Positions 1 through 10,421 of a stretch of DNA of 64,000 nucleotides are shown one piece after another. The stretch's first letter is position 1, and each line of letters starts with the position of its first letter. Where the stretch lies: positions 15,545,720 through 15,609,719 of the forward strand of contig OZ038438.1 of NCBI GenBank assembly GCA_964036275.1, read 5' to 3'. A program made the position numbers and the translations under genes. The stretch is from Litoditis marina. Lineage: Eukaryota > Nematoda > Chromadorea > Rhabditida > Rhabditidae. A model generated the notes under the pieces. That model did no database searches and was not told the origin of the DNA. It saw only the letters and a list, made by a program, of their open reading frames with translations.

Positions 1-207
1 CTATGGCTTTGAACTGTCATATCATTTTCGATTTGGGTTATTCCCTTATTTCATCAAAGTAATTGGGTTTTCGAACTCATTTAAGTACAGAACTTTTTCT
101 ATAGCAATGAAAAGCGTTTGAATGATATGGAGACGAAACGCAACTTCAACGTATATATAGTTCAATATTGTAGTCTTAACCAATTCTCAAACAAGACCTT
201 ATTTCAG

Positions 208-421
208 GCCTGAAACCATTGATATTTGTCATATTCTTGGTGACTTATGCACTGGTGGGCGGTTACGTGTTTCAGCAAATCGAACGACCTCAAGAAATAG
301 CAGCAGCCGAAACTCAGGCTATTGTTAGTGCTTTCATTCAGTATTCATTTTTTATCTCTTTTTAGCGTTGCCCTGTTCTGGAATCAGTTGAGAGAGAGAG
401 AGGAGGGAGAGACTGAAAGAC

Positions 422-480
<59 letters not shown>

Positions 481-3400
481 GAGTGAGAAAGAGAGAGTGA
501 GTGAGAGAGTGAGAGAGGGATCCTTGAAACAAGCCTTTTCTCCTTTTGCAGAAAACAGAACAACGCCACGCCGAGTACGCTGGATTAATTTTATTACAAG
601 TGCAAAAGTCTGGATGTCTGGAAAAGGTACTATGTATACACAGTATGAAAACACATCACACAGTTGCTACATCAAATCATACTGTTTGTTCTTAAAGATA
701 TATTTCTCAACTATCAAAGTTGTAAAACCACATATAATTGTGACAGAAATTAAATTATGTCAGTTAGCGGTAAATTTCGTAATTTTTCGTTGCGCCAAGA
801 ACAGAATGCGTGGAAGGGCCCAATGTTCATTTAGGTGTTTTTTTTTCAGCTGAAAAACCACACTCACTCCTCTACTCAGTTGGAGAACCGGAATTCTTTG
901 TGTTCCAATGAAATATTGAAGCTTCTCCGCCATTATGATGAGAGAATCAGAGAGGATAGGCGAGAAAAAGAGCCTTGGGATTGGGACTACTGGAACGCCG
1001 TGTTCTACGCTGGGACAGTTTTCACAACTATAGGTCCGATCTATTTTTCTATTCGGGTCATAGTGTATCACCTAACTCGTACAATGAACAATCAAAGGTG
1101 TGGTCATTTGAAACATTGTACTACAGCAAACTACCCGGTTTTGCTAAGAACTCCGACCAATTTCGTTTCATTCTCTATCAACCCATTATAATGTAGTTCT
1201 CATACAATGTTTTTTAGGGTATGGAAACTTAACATGCAAAACCAATATGGGAAGGTTGGTGACCATACTTTACGCGCTCGTTGGAATTCCACTCATGCTT
1301 ATCATTATGAACATATTCGGAGTGGCCTTATTCGACAGAGCAAGGAAGATCTGGATGAAAGTGCGCAGGTAGACAAAATTTCTGACAATATTGTTTTCCT
1401 AATGAGACGATTATGAGCAATAATTTGCAATATTCGTGTTTAAACTCCTTTTTTAGTTTAATAAAGTTTCTAGTATCTCTCTCAGAACTTTATTTCTGTT
1501 TTTCAGGATTGTAAAACTACAAATCCAGCAGAAAAAGAAAGCGTTTATTGGAAAGAAGGAGATGCAGAGGTCTATGACCGTGGAGTCAGTGGCATCAGCA
1601 GATGTTCGCGACTATGAGAAAACGCTGGAGAAAAACGCTGGAGAAGTGAGACTACATATGTTTTCATCATACAATAATAATTTCGGGATACATTCATACT
1701 TTGAGGCCAGCTATAGAATTTGAACTCTCGGAAATTTCAGCACATTTACGATACAGTGAACTAACCGAAAAACAACTTAAACGTATTCAGGAACAACAGG
1801 AGGAACCTGTAGTGGATGAACCGGACATTTTCGACAGTTTCCCCATGCCTCTCGCCATTCTCATTGTTTTTCTGTTTATAATTCTGTGTTCCGTGGTGTT
1901 CTCAGTTTGGGAGGAGTGGGACTGGTTCACTTCATTCTACTTCACATTCATATCTCTCAGTACAGTGGGTTTTGGTGATGTCATTCCGCAACATCCGAAA
2001 TACGCGTGTGGTGAGTTAGTTCGAGAAATTGCTACCAGTAACATAACACAAGTTCTTTCTCTCTACGCAACAAGTCTTTGTTTCTCTTTAAGCTGGTCCG
2101 TGAAACAAAATGCACACGAACTTTCTGGATGTTAGTACTTAGTTTGATGATACCAGAAGTGTACTACATTGTTATTTTGTACTACAAGTGTACTGTACGT
2201 CAGTGAACCATTAGTGCACGCGCGTACGACTGAAAATACAGAACTCCAGAGCGGTATTCTTAGTGAGTCAGTGTGAATAATCTTACAACACAAATTAGGC
2301 GTATTCTATTTGTATGTTAGTTTCGGCCATATAAACGTGTACTGTATTCAATCCCCTACATGTAGGTGAATCAGTAGTCATCGAAAACTAAAATAAAGAC
2401 GATCTTGTGAGTTGGTGGTGAAAAACCACTTCCTATGAAGCTTAAACACAGAAATATCCGATTTTCAGTTTTATTCTTTTTCTACTTCATTGGCCTAGCA
2501 CTCGTGTCGATGTGCATTGCCATAATACAGGTTCGTGCTTCTCTTTCAAATATATTCATGAACTTTCACATAAAATAGCTTTTCTCGGACAGCTCGGTTC
2601 CAGCTAGGAACACCTCGGAATTGTCAGGCTCTTACCAATACCGAAAATACTGGACGGATAAATGTCATTATTTTGCTGCGGTGCTAGCACACTTTATTTT
2701 CGTGTTGAGAAATAGAGCAAAAAGAAAAAACCTACCACAAAGTAACAATGATTGCAAAGTTTCTCAAGTTTCAGGCACGTGTGGAGAGTCGTTACATGTG
2801 GGCTCTTCAGTTGATAGACCAAGAACACGAGGAAGGTCTCGAACAAGCAATCGATCAGGACGAAAAGGAGACCAAATCAGTTGGTTCGTTTGTCGGAAAT
2901 TCTTCCATTTAGACAGTTTTGTGGCAATACTTTCGTTATTTCGCCAGTTGAAAAATAATGTAGGATGTATCACGGAACTGGAGTCTTTTTTCATTAGAAT
3001 ATGTTTTGCTTATTCGCTTTTGTGAATCAAACATGCTCGATGTTATTGAAGCTGCATTGTTTTCTCCCATTTGAAACATAACCGGTTTGATAGCTGGCAA
3101 AAAGTTTCTTTAGTACGAGAAATGATTTGATTATTGCTTTGGTTCGAACAAGTGGTACCAAATGTCATTCATAGTTGTCGCCAACGGAAAGGCGAGAGGG
3201 TACTGTATATCTGACTTTCCGCTGTGTACGCACGCATTTCTTTTTTTCCAAAGCTTGCCGGATATGTTCTCACATAGCGAACTGGTTAGCGCCCTGCTAC
3301 AAATATTTTGCAGTTTCGATTCCGGCGAGAGACTGAAATTCATAAATTTGGAAGATAGAAGCTTATGAAATATATAGGAACGAGCCACATTTGTATGTAC

Positions 3401-5613
3401 ATTCGATAAATCACTATTGACTGTAAAACTAACCGATTCTTTTTCCAGATTTTGATGTGGACGTCAATCCGAATATTCGCTTCCGGAATGATAACAGCTC
3501 CAACTATCTCAAATCACCGTTCGTGGCAAAGAGGATGAGCAGTAGTGGGTGACGGTCTCTTAGATATCATTTTCTCTTAGCCTTTATTACTATAAGTAAA
3601 TTACACATATTATAGTTCTGACCAATATGGTGAGTTCATTCACATGTGATATCATTTCGATCTGAACCATTTATACTTCTAAAAAATTTCCGTCACTTTC
3701 TCGTGAGTCTCCTGAGCACGTTGATCCTGTCTTGATGTAGTAAATATTTCTTGGGGACACCGTGTGCTCTGTGCTACCAACGGGTTATTCGATTTGATTC
3801 AAGTGACAATACATTCAAATTGCGCATACATGTCGGAAAGTTATGTACTGTGAGAGGATGTCTCGTTCAGGGGCCCCATTGGGTTACTTCAGATGAGACC
3901 AGTTGGTTACTTAGTTACTATTCAGCTATTTGAGATATCCTGTGTCTATTTCAGTGATCGTTTCGCCTTCTGGTGATTCGCATCAACCCACCCCTCCAGT
4001 TCTCGAAGTTTTTCTCACGAACGCCATGAATTCGAAACGAAAATCATTGTTGGTCCGATCAGAAAGTGCATTGAGTCAAAGTTCGACGGGGTGAGATTAA
4101 GTTCTAACTTTATTGTTTCTTCAAACCAACTGAGTTATTTTGCTCTTTCGTTGTGGTTTACACTAACGCTTCCATTACGAAACCACTTATGATAAATATA
4201 TCGAGAAATATATTTTTTATATCACCAACTTCAGCTCTAGAGGACGTCAATACTCGCGCTCTCCCTCAAACAGCGAACTGCTGACACCAGGTGACGGAAA
4301 ACCAAAGTGAGTTCACCATACATTTGTAATGTCACATTTTCCACACTTCTCAGAAAGGCGAGACATCGCAATTTTTAATACAAGTTATATCGCCCGTTTG
4401 TTATGCACACTATCGTTTTGGAATCATACGTAAGCTGGAGAAATGTAATGTAGTAGTAACCGTGGACAGAATGTACTGATTGTCACCACAAGAATGACTA
4501 ATTTAAACTTCTGGTTTGAGAGGCGCATGGCCAACAACGTGGAACGCCGAGCAAACTACAAACACCACTCAACTCACAACAAGAGGTAAACAAACATCTT
4601 TAGTAAACCAACAATGTATCTCACTCCTGCACAGAAGTGCTGCCATATGTTCATATTTCATAGCGCTCTACCAAAAATTATCCTCATTGAGCATCAATAC
4701 CGATCCTTCTCAGAATACTCCATTTGATTGAGTTTTATGACTTGTTGTACTATCCAATTTTTCCAAACAACTATTAGCTTTTATTCAGGCTCGAGCGCAT
4801 CTCTGGCACCCCGTGCTACCACCAGCGCCCCGCTTTCTGTCATAACGGAAGTCAGCGATGAAGACACCTTGAGTTCTCGTCGTAGTACCCGAAAAACCAT
4901 ACCAGAATATCTCATGCTGCAAATAAATGAAGACGAGAAGGACGGTAGGTCATTGAACCACGATGTTCACCAAATTTGAGATTTCAAAACATTCTATACA
5001 GCATCAGTTATTGAAGTTACACAAACGCTCATCTCTGCCAAAAGTACGTAAATCTGATCAGAACAGATTTTCCCACTTTAATGTGCCCACGTGTCTCTCT
5101 TCATCTCTAGAAGTTGACGGATCTGTCTTTGTCACGTACAGACACGCTATAAATTTAAATAAATAAATTTGTGTACGGCCTATTTCATCCGTTTGTCACT
5201 TTATTGCGAAACATTCTGACAATTATACAATATCAATATCAACCGTAGATGGACTGTCCGTAGAGCGTGTGTAACGTTAACTAACATCCACTAATAACTT
5301 CCAGGTGAATCTCGACATCCGTTCACTTCGTCTACTGAGAGCGAAGCGTCGACCACTAAATCGGTTAGTTAGCAGAGATCTCGTACGTATGATTCACCTT
5401 TTTCGTTTCTCAAAAAGAACAAAACGTATCCCTGCAAATGTCTCTCACAACCTCGTCCAAAAGTGTTTTTTTAAGAACCGGCATAAACTGAAGCGAGGAA
5501 ATGCACAGGACCTCGACGCATCGATGGTAACAATGGAACCTGAAGCCGAAGTCCCACCTCCAATGAAGCCCACCACTCTCAATCTGAGTAAAAGTAACAG
5601 AACGTGTAGTTGA
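208..5613 (+). CDS. TWK-type two-pore-domain potassium channel (5' end outside window)
   Basis: Subunit of a dimeric K+ leak channel of the plasma membrane. Exons by phase: 208-323, 552-626, 850-1033, 1218-1368, 1507-1645 or 1659, 1706-2010, 2469-2530, 2775-2883, 3449-3544, 3955-4090, 4235-4306, 4521-4585, 4789-4944, 5305-5363, 5509-5613; about 613 residues. The first exon encodes M1 (PLIFVIFLVTYALVGGYVF) and is entered in mid-codon, so the start lies upstream. Pore 1 has TTIGYGN, formed across the 1033/1218 junction, followed by M2 (YALVGIPLMLIIMNIFG). Pore 2 has STVGFGD after M3 (exon 1706-2010), and M4 is in exon 2469-2530. The order M1-P1-M2-M3-P2-M4 is diagnostic. The extracellular loop after M1 contains NHT, a possible glycosylation site. 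The long Ser-rich cytosolic tail (exons 2775-5613) is typical of nematode TWK channels. The 1645/1706 junction has a phase problem (see findings). The exact family member is not identified. Confidence 0.93.
390..534. repeat. GA microsatellite in a potassium-channel intron
   Basis: An almost pure GA run of roughly 60 bases (about 424-478) is flanked by imperfect GA-rich sequence. It lies in the intron between the exons ending at 323 and starting at 552. The open frames through it on both strands are low-complexity artefacts. Confidence 0.95.
3171..3350 (+). repeat. tRNA-derived SINE-like repeat, copy 1 (degenerate)
   Basis: This aligns along its length with the copies at 34991-35178 and 6577-6915 (minus). 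Shared parts are the head gtcgccaacggaaaggcg, the segment gagggtactgtatatct, a tRNA-like stretch with an A-box-like part (agcgaactggttagcg) and a B-box-like part (agtttcgattcc at about 3312-3323), and the tail gaaattcataaatttgg. It lies in the channel intron between 2883 and 3449. Confidence 0.75.
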
Positions 5614-6425
5614 ATGAAGGTTTCCGTATTCTCCATTATGTCTTGTACTTGAAACCATTGCATAAAATAACGGTGGTAACCCAAGGAAATGCCTAGAGCA
5701 TGCTGTTTCATCTGTGCAGTAAATTATAATTCATCAGTTATTTTGGAGGTATTGTTAAGTTTTTACAGTTCATGTTCAGTGTACAGTTTATGGTTTAGAA
5801 AACGTGAATGAGCTTTGTATTTAGAAATTTTTCCCATAGAACATTTATTGAGAGGACGTGAAATGTTTATGGGAAAACGGAATAGGAAGGAGAAATGACT
5901 TCGCACAATACATTTTGTCGACATATTCAATTGCAACCCCAATCTTACTCGAAGAATCGATAGTAGTGAAACACTGAGAAAATAATATTGTTGATTGAAG
6001 ACTCGACTACTAAACACATATTTGGAATGAAGCAAGTTCTAACTGACTTGGTCTGTTCACATACCATGAACAACCATCAATACATGCACTTTTCTGTTTT
6101 TTTATTTATTTTAGATGCACTATAAAGTGCGCAATACGAGAAAAAAAAAACTAAACACAATTCGGATACAATTGATCAAAGAAAAATAACATAGTAAAAT
6201 ACAGGAGGAATATCGAACAATAGTCAGGAAAGTACACGTGTAGAATTATGAAAAATACGTCTGTAAAGTCTGCTAACTATTCAGATATTACCGGCAAGAG
6301 GTCGTTTTATATAGTGTAATTTATTACATTTCATACACTACTGGTTTCCAAGAAAATACTTCTGTTTCTAGTTTCAACATATTTTCTCTTGTGAAAACAC
6401 TTCCGCTCAGGGGCTCAGGTTTCGT
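5614..6425. other. Intergenic region between convergent genes
   Basis: This lies between the stop codon of the potassium channel gene (plus) and that of the 157-residue protein gene (minus). It should hold both 3' UTRs. It is AT-rich with no convincing exon. The frame at 5763-6035 (minus) is not supported by splice signals or composition. Confidence 0.7.
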
Positions 6426-8408
6426 TTATTCCTGGTCAGACTCAATCAGCTGCTCTTGATCCTTAGCTCTAAACGATTTCTTGATTTTGTCCATCTTACC
6501 TCGCTGAAAACAAATCAAAATTGACAAAATGTACTTGTCCGTAGTTTATGATTATAGTTGGTGCTAACCAAATTCTTTAATTTCGTTCACTCGCCGTAAT
6601 CGAACCTGCGAGTAAAAGATTCGTAGCAGGGCGCTAATAACCACTGCGCCATTGGAGCCCATAACTGCCAAGCTTCGCACGACTCAAATCGCAGCCTGCC
6701 GGCAGTTAAGGAGCTCGGCAGTCTGCTGGCAGGCCGCCGGCGGTAAGCGGCAGGCTGCCGGCACGTCGCGGTTTCCCTCGGTTCCGCCGCCGGCAGCCTG
6801 CCGCTATCCGCCGGCAGCCTGCGCTTTGAGTCGTGTCTGTGCAATCGAAGCGTACACCGCGGAAAGTGAGATATACAGTACCCTCCGCCTTTCCGTTGGC
6901 GACGACTATACTTCGTACGTCGTAGAAAACATAATTAAAAGGTATATCTGAAGATGATTGGTCTGACGTATAAAACACCATGGGTTTTCAAGGTTTCACA
7001 ATCATAATTATGGAAATTAAACGGAAATGACTCACCGTGTCTTTGAACTTTCTGTTCTTTGATTCTTCCTCGGAAGATTCCGTGGCTTTGGTAGAGCCCT
7101 CCGTTGTCAGGACGTAGTTGCTGTTGTTTTGGTCAATGCTGACAGTGTTGTTATTGTTGTTGTTGTTGTTTGTATGATTGCCGGTCATCGAGAAAGGCGA
7201 GAGTTTTCGAACCACGGACGTCACCTTCAAATACTTATGTTGTTTTAAATAACTTCCGCTCTCATTCTCTTATTCAAATCGGTTAGAATAAGATAAAAAA
7301 CGGAAAACAAGGTTGATGCTTCTATGCTACTTTTTTGAATATATTACAATAAGGTGTACGTTCATGCACTTACAAACTGATCTTTCAACTATCACCTTCG
7401 TATAGAAAGAACTAAATTTAAATGAACTGTTCACGAACTAGTACTTTTAAGTAGAAATAGGAAAAATCACCGCTGTTATTTACTCTCTGTAACAGAACAA
7501 GTTGAAACTCTCGGATCTGACCGTTTTGTTATGAATCTGTGTTTTGATTTATTAAAAATCACCTTTTTCGGAATGATAATATGGCTCGGACTTTTCGGAG
7601 AAATAGATTTCGTGGGAGCTACTGATTGGGCAATGTTGGTCTGGAAAAAAAGCAATGTTGGTCTCTAGCCATATTTGTTTATCTTTGTAGTACTACCGTA
7701 AGAATACCATACTTCACCGGTAGCTCGAATTATATATTTCAACACACGAACATTTTCACGTACCCAAATGTCAAGAGATTCGCGTTGAATACCCATTTCG
7801 TACGTATATCTCATCCTTACAAGGCTGTGGCTTTTCATTTATTTAAAACATGATCAAAATTATCAGATAAGCAGAAACTTCATAATGAAGACGAATTCAT
7901 ATATATTGCGTGTTTCTCACCTCGATAGTCAAATCTTTCCAAGCTTCTTCGGGAATAGCGAGGGGAGAAGGCTCAATACAGTTGAAGTCACTTGTGGTCG
8001 GGTCTAATTCAGACCACGATGGGTTGACTGAACAAGGGAATATACTACTTCACACTGTATTTCAATTAACTGAAAGTTCTCATCAAGTCTCGTAGTCGAG
8101 GATAGAAACGAAGATGATACAAATCCACTTGGTAACTACATTATGCTTGAATACATCTAAAATGTACAATTCTTTCCTCCCTGCACGCTTCCAATAAATA
8201 ATACAACTCTTAGAAAGTAGAAGTACGAGCACGTATTATTGCATATTTGCGTGAAATCAACAGCGAACTTCTCATAAGAGTATCGGTAGAATTAGGTGCA
8301 AAACTTACCAAATTCGTCTTCATTGGATTTCTTCTCTCCCACCAGACGTTGTCTTTTGTTCGATAACTCACTGAATTTAGAGCTAACTGCTCTAGAAATC
8401 GAATTCAT
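6426..8408 (-). CDS. Small acidic/lysine-rich protein of unknown function (157 aa, apparently complete)
   Basis: Four exons join in phase: 8408-8309, 8027-7921, 7224-7036 and 6503-6426 (stop TAA). The start ATG is two bases after TTTTCAG (8411-8417 on the plus strand), the arrangement expected of a spliced-leader acceptor, with no upstream frame. The N terminus MNSISRAVSSKFSELSNKRQ is basic and helix-prone. It is followed by NPSWSELDPTTSDF, an Asn run of eight near residue 90 and a charged C-terminal third (ESSEEESKNRKFKDT, then KMDKIKKSFRAKDQEQLIE). There is no membrane segment or signal peptide. I do not recognise the family; it looks like an intracellular adaptor-type or partly disordered protein. 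Codon use is even and every junction is GT/AG. The final intron contains the SINE copy at 6577-6915. Confidence 0.8.
6577..6915 (-). repeat. tRNA-derived SINE-like repeat, copy 2, interrupted by a GC-rich element
   Basis: On the minus strand it carries the same head (gtcgccaacggaaaggcg), the tRNA-like part (gcgcagtggttattagcgcc, then caggttcgattacgg) and tail as the copies at 3.2 and 35.0 kb. Between head and tRNA-like part sits a 158-bp GC-rich insertion at 6678-6835. The repeat lies in the last intron of the 157-residue protein gene. Confidence 0.8.
6678..6835. mobile_element. GC-rich short inverted-repeat element inserted in the SINE
   Basis: The ends are inverted copies: cacgactcaaa at 6678-6688 and tttgagtcgtg at 6825-6835. 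The pairing continues inward through ccggcaggctgcg-type sequence. The interior is built of repeated GCCGGCAGCCTGCC-like words and is much richer in GC than its surroundings. The other two SINE copies lack it, so it looks like an insertion. No coding capacity. Confidence 0.65.
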
Positions 8409-8410
8409 GT

Positions 8411-10421
8411 CTGAAAACATAAAATCGCAGCTGCTTGAGCTCCAAACGAGTTGAAAACATCGAAATTATAAAGTCAGGGTTTTGTGCAAATAAAATGCAG
8501 ACACTATTAAAATCAGATAGTAATTGAAGTTTTGCAATATCCTGTTTACACAACTATCACCTCTGACAATGTACAAAACAATGAGAGCATGATCAAGTAT
8601 TTTGTGAATTTACAAACGTATTCTTAACAAGATAAATTATGTATAAAAACTGCTGACGATGAAATTGGAAAACACAAAAAACTGAAAATTATACTGGACA
8701 GAGATACTCAACATGAAATGAATGTTCATTGTTTACAGAAGCTCGGAGCGTGGGATGTATGTCAACATTGGAAGCCCGAAATTGAATCGTTTCACTGAAT
8801 CTTCAATTGAGTCCACTTCACAAATGCATTCATAATTTTATGTAATTGATTCATTCAAGGCCTTAGTTGAATGAATCAACTGCCTATAGCCACTACTAAA
8901 ACAGCTATAGTTTGGAAGAGGGTCGTTTTTTTTTCATTTTTGCGCAGATCTTTTTCTGATACCGCACATAAAACGTAGATTCAAGAAAATACAGGACAAA
9001 CTGTAGATAATGAGGCTACGACATTAATATGGTTTCTGTTACGCCGCAAACTCTGATAATTAAATCGGTTTGCAAACACTTCTAAGAAAAACAGCGCAAT
9101 TGTCCAACAGTGTTCAGTACGTCATAAGACAAATTGGGCAGAAAACCAGCGTTGCTATCCAGATTATTAGGCCGAGGGGTGAAAGGATGGCATGCTGCAT
9201 GCATAAAACAGTGAACATCTGGCTGTATGCCAAGCATGAACACATACACACCACACCTACGCATACGTTATATCTAATTACCGAGGTAATTTTACATGAT
9301 ATTGTTATTGATGATTTTCGCAACAAAACGCTCTTTGTTGCAATGGCAACATCTTGTCCCCACAACTTTATCACTTGTGAAATTGGTGATCTACTATCGA
9401 GCTAAGAAAATGTAATTATGATATCAATCAAACTTTACACCGCATTTCAGTAAATCTGCCTACAATGGCCATTTATTTTTTGAATGAATCTATATGTCTC
9501 TTTTTCTCGACATTTTGACAAAAATGAAGAGAAAAACTGAACGTGGAACACGAGTCTAGTTCGAGCGAAACCCGGTTGCGCAAAACCCCGATAGGCAAAA
9601 TGATTGAGAAAAACCCTATTGCGAAGATTTGAATCACAACGATACAAATTTCACAAGCAAAACTGTAGTGATTTATGTCACGAAGTGTGGCACGTTAAAA
9701 AACCTCACCTATAACGACGAGCTCAATCATAGGTAACTCTTCATTTTACCCGAAAAGTAGAAACATCGGCGACAGGAGCAAAACGCGGAAATCAAACAGA
9801 CTCAAGAGGAGTCAACAATACACGTTCGGAGAAAGGCTAAAGAATAGAGAAGTATGACCACTAGTCAACTTTCCGCAGCTCGCTCATCTTCTCAATTAAA
9901 GTGCGAACATACCGTTCAGAATGTGAATTTAACATATTAAACAAGGCTATGTTTAAACATACCATGTGTCATTATATTCATTTCCACAGCCTTTTTATAC
10001 AGGTGAGCTGCTCGAAACCGAACAGTAATGAAATTATGTTTGAGGTTAGAGTTGTCTTTAAATCACTCATTTATGGATACAGCCGGGCTTGTCAACCAAC
10101 ACAAAGCCATTGTTTTGTGAAAAGTATGCCTGCGATCATGGAGACACGAATAATTCTACGAAAATGGTTGAATGATGAATGTCCATTCAAAGCCCTGAGG
10201 CACACCGTGAACACACATGAAACCTGTTTGCTGACCATTGCGGCACTACTCGCCTCTCACCGCCCGGTACCATAAAATTATCAGGTTGTAAATGTCTTCC
10301 CGAATTATTCTTCAGGTTATACATATAACGGAAATAACTGAACCACTCTGACTGAATAAAAGCATTTTTTGCAACTTTCAATGAACGATGATGAGTAAAT
10401 GAGGCTTGGTACGTATATAGC
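8411..10421. other. Intergenic region upstream of the 157-aa protein gene
   Basis: This lies between the start of the 157-residue protein gene and the end of the forkhead gene, both on the minus strand. No exon with splice borders and coding composition was found on either strand. The open frames at 9070-9405 (+) and 9447-9647 (-) look like chance frames. It probably holds the promoter or leader of the downstream gene and the forkhead 3' UTR. Confidence 0.6.

Noticed and set aside
352..654. Minus-strand frames with long Ser/Leu runs
   Set aside because: They are translations of the GA microsatellite and lie in an intron of the potassium channel.
5108..5166. Alternative last exon of the potassium channel (VDGSVFVTYRHAINLNK) after CTCTAG
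   Set aside because: It joins in phase to 4944, so it may be an alternative end. The path through 5305-5363 and 5509-5613 gives longer, acidic Ser/Pro-rich sequence with good splice sites, so I used that one.
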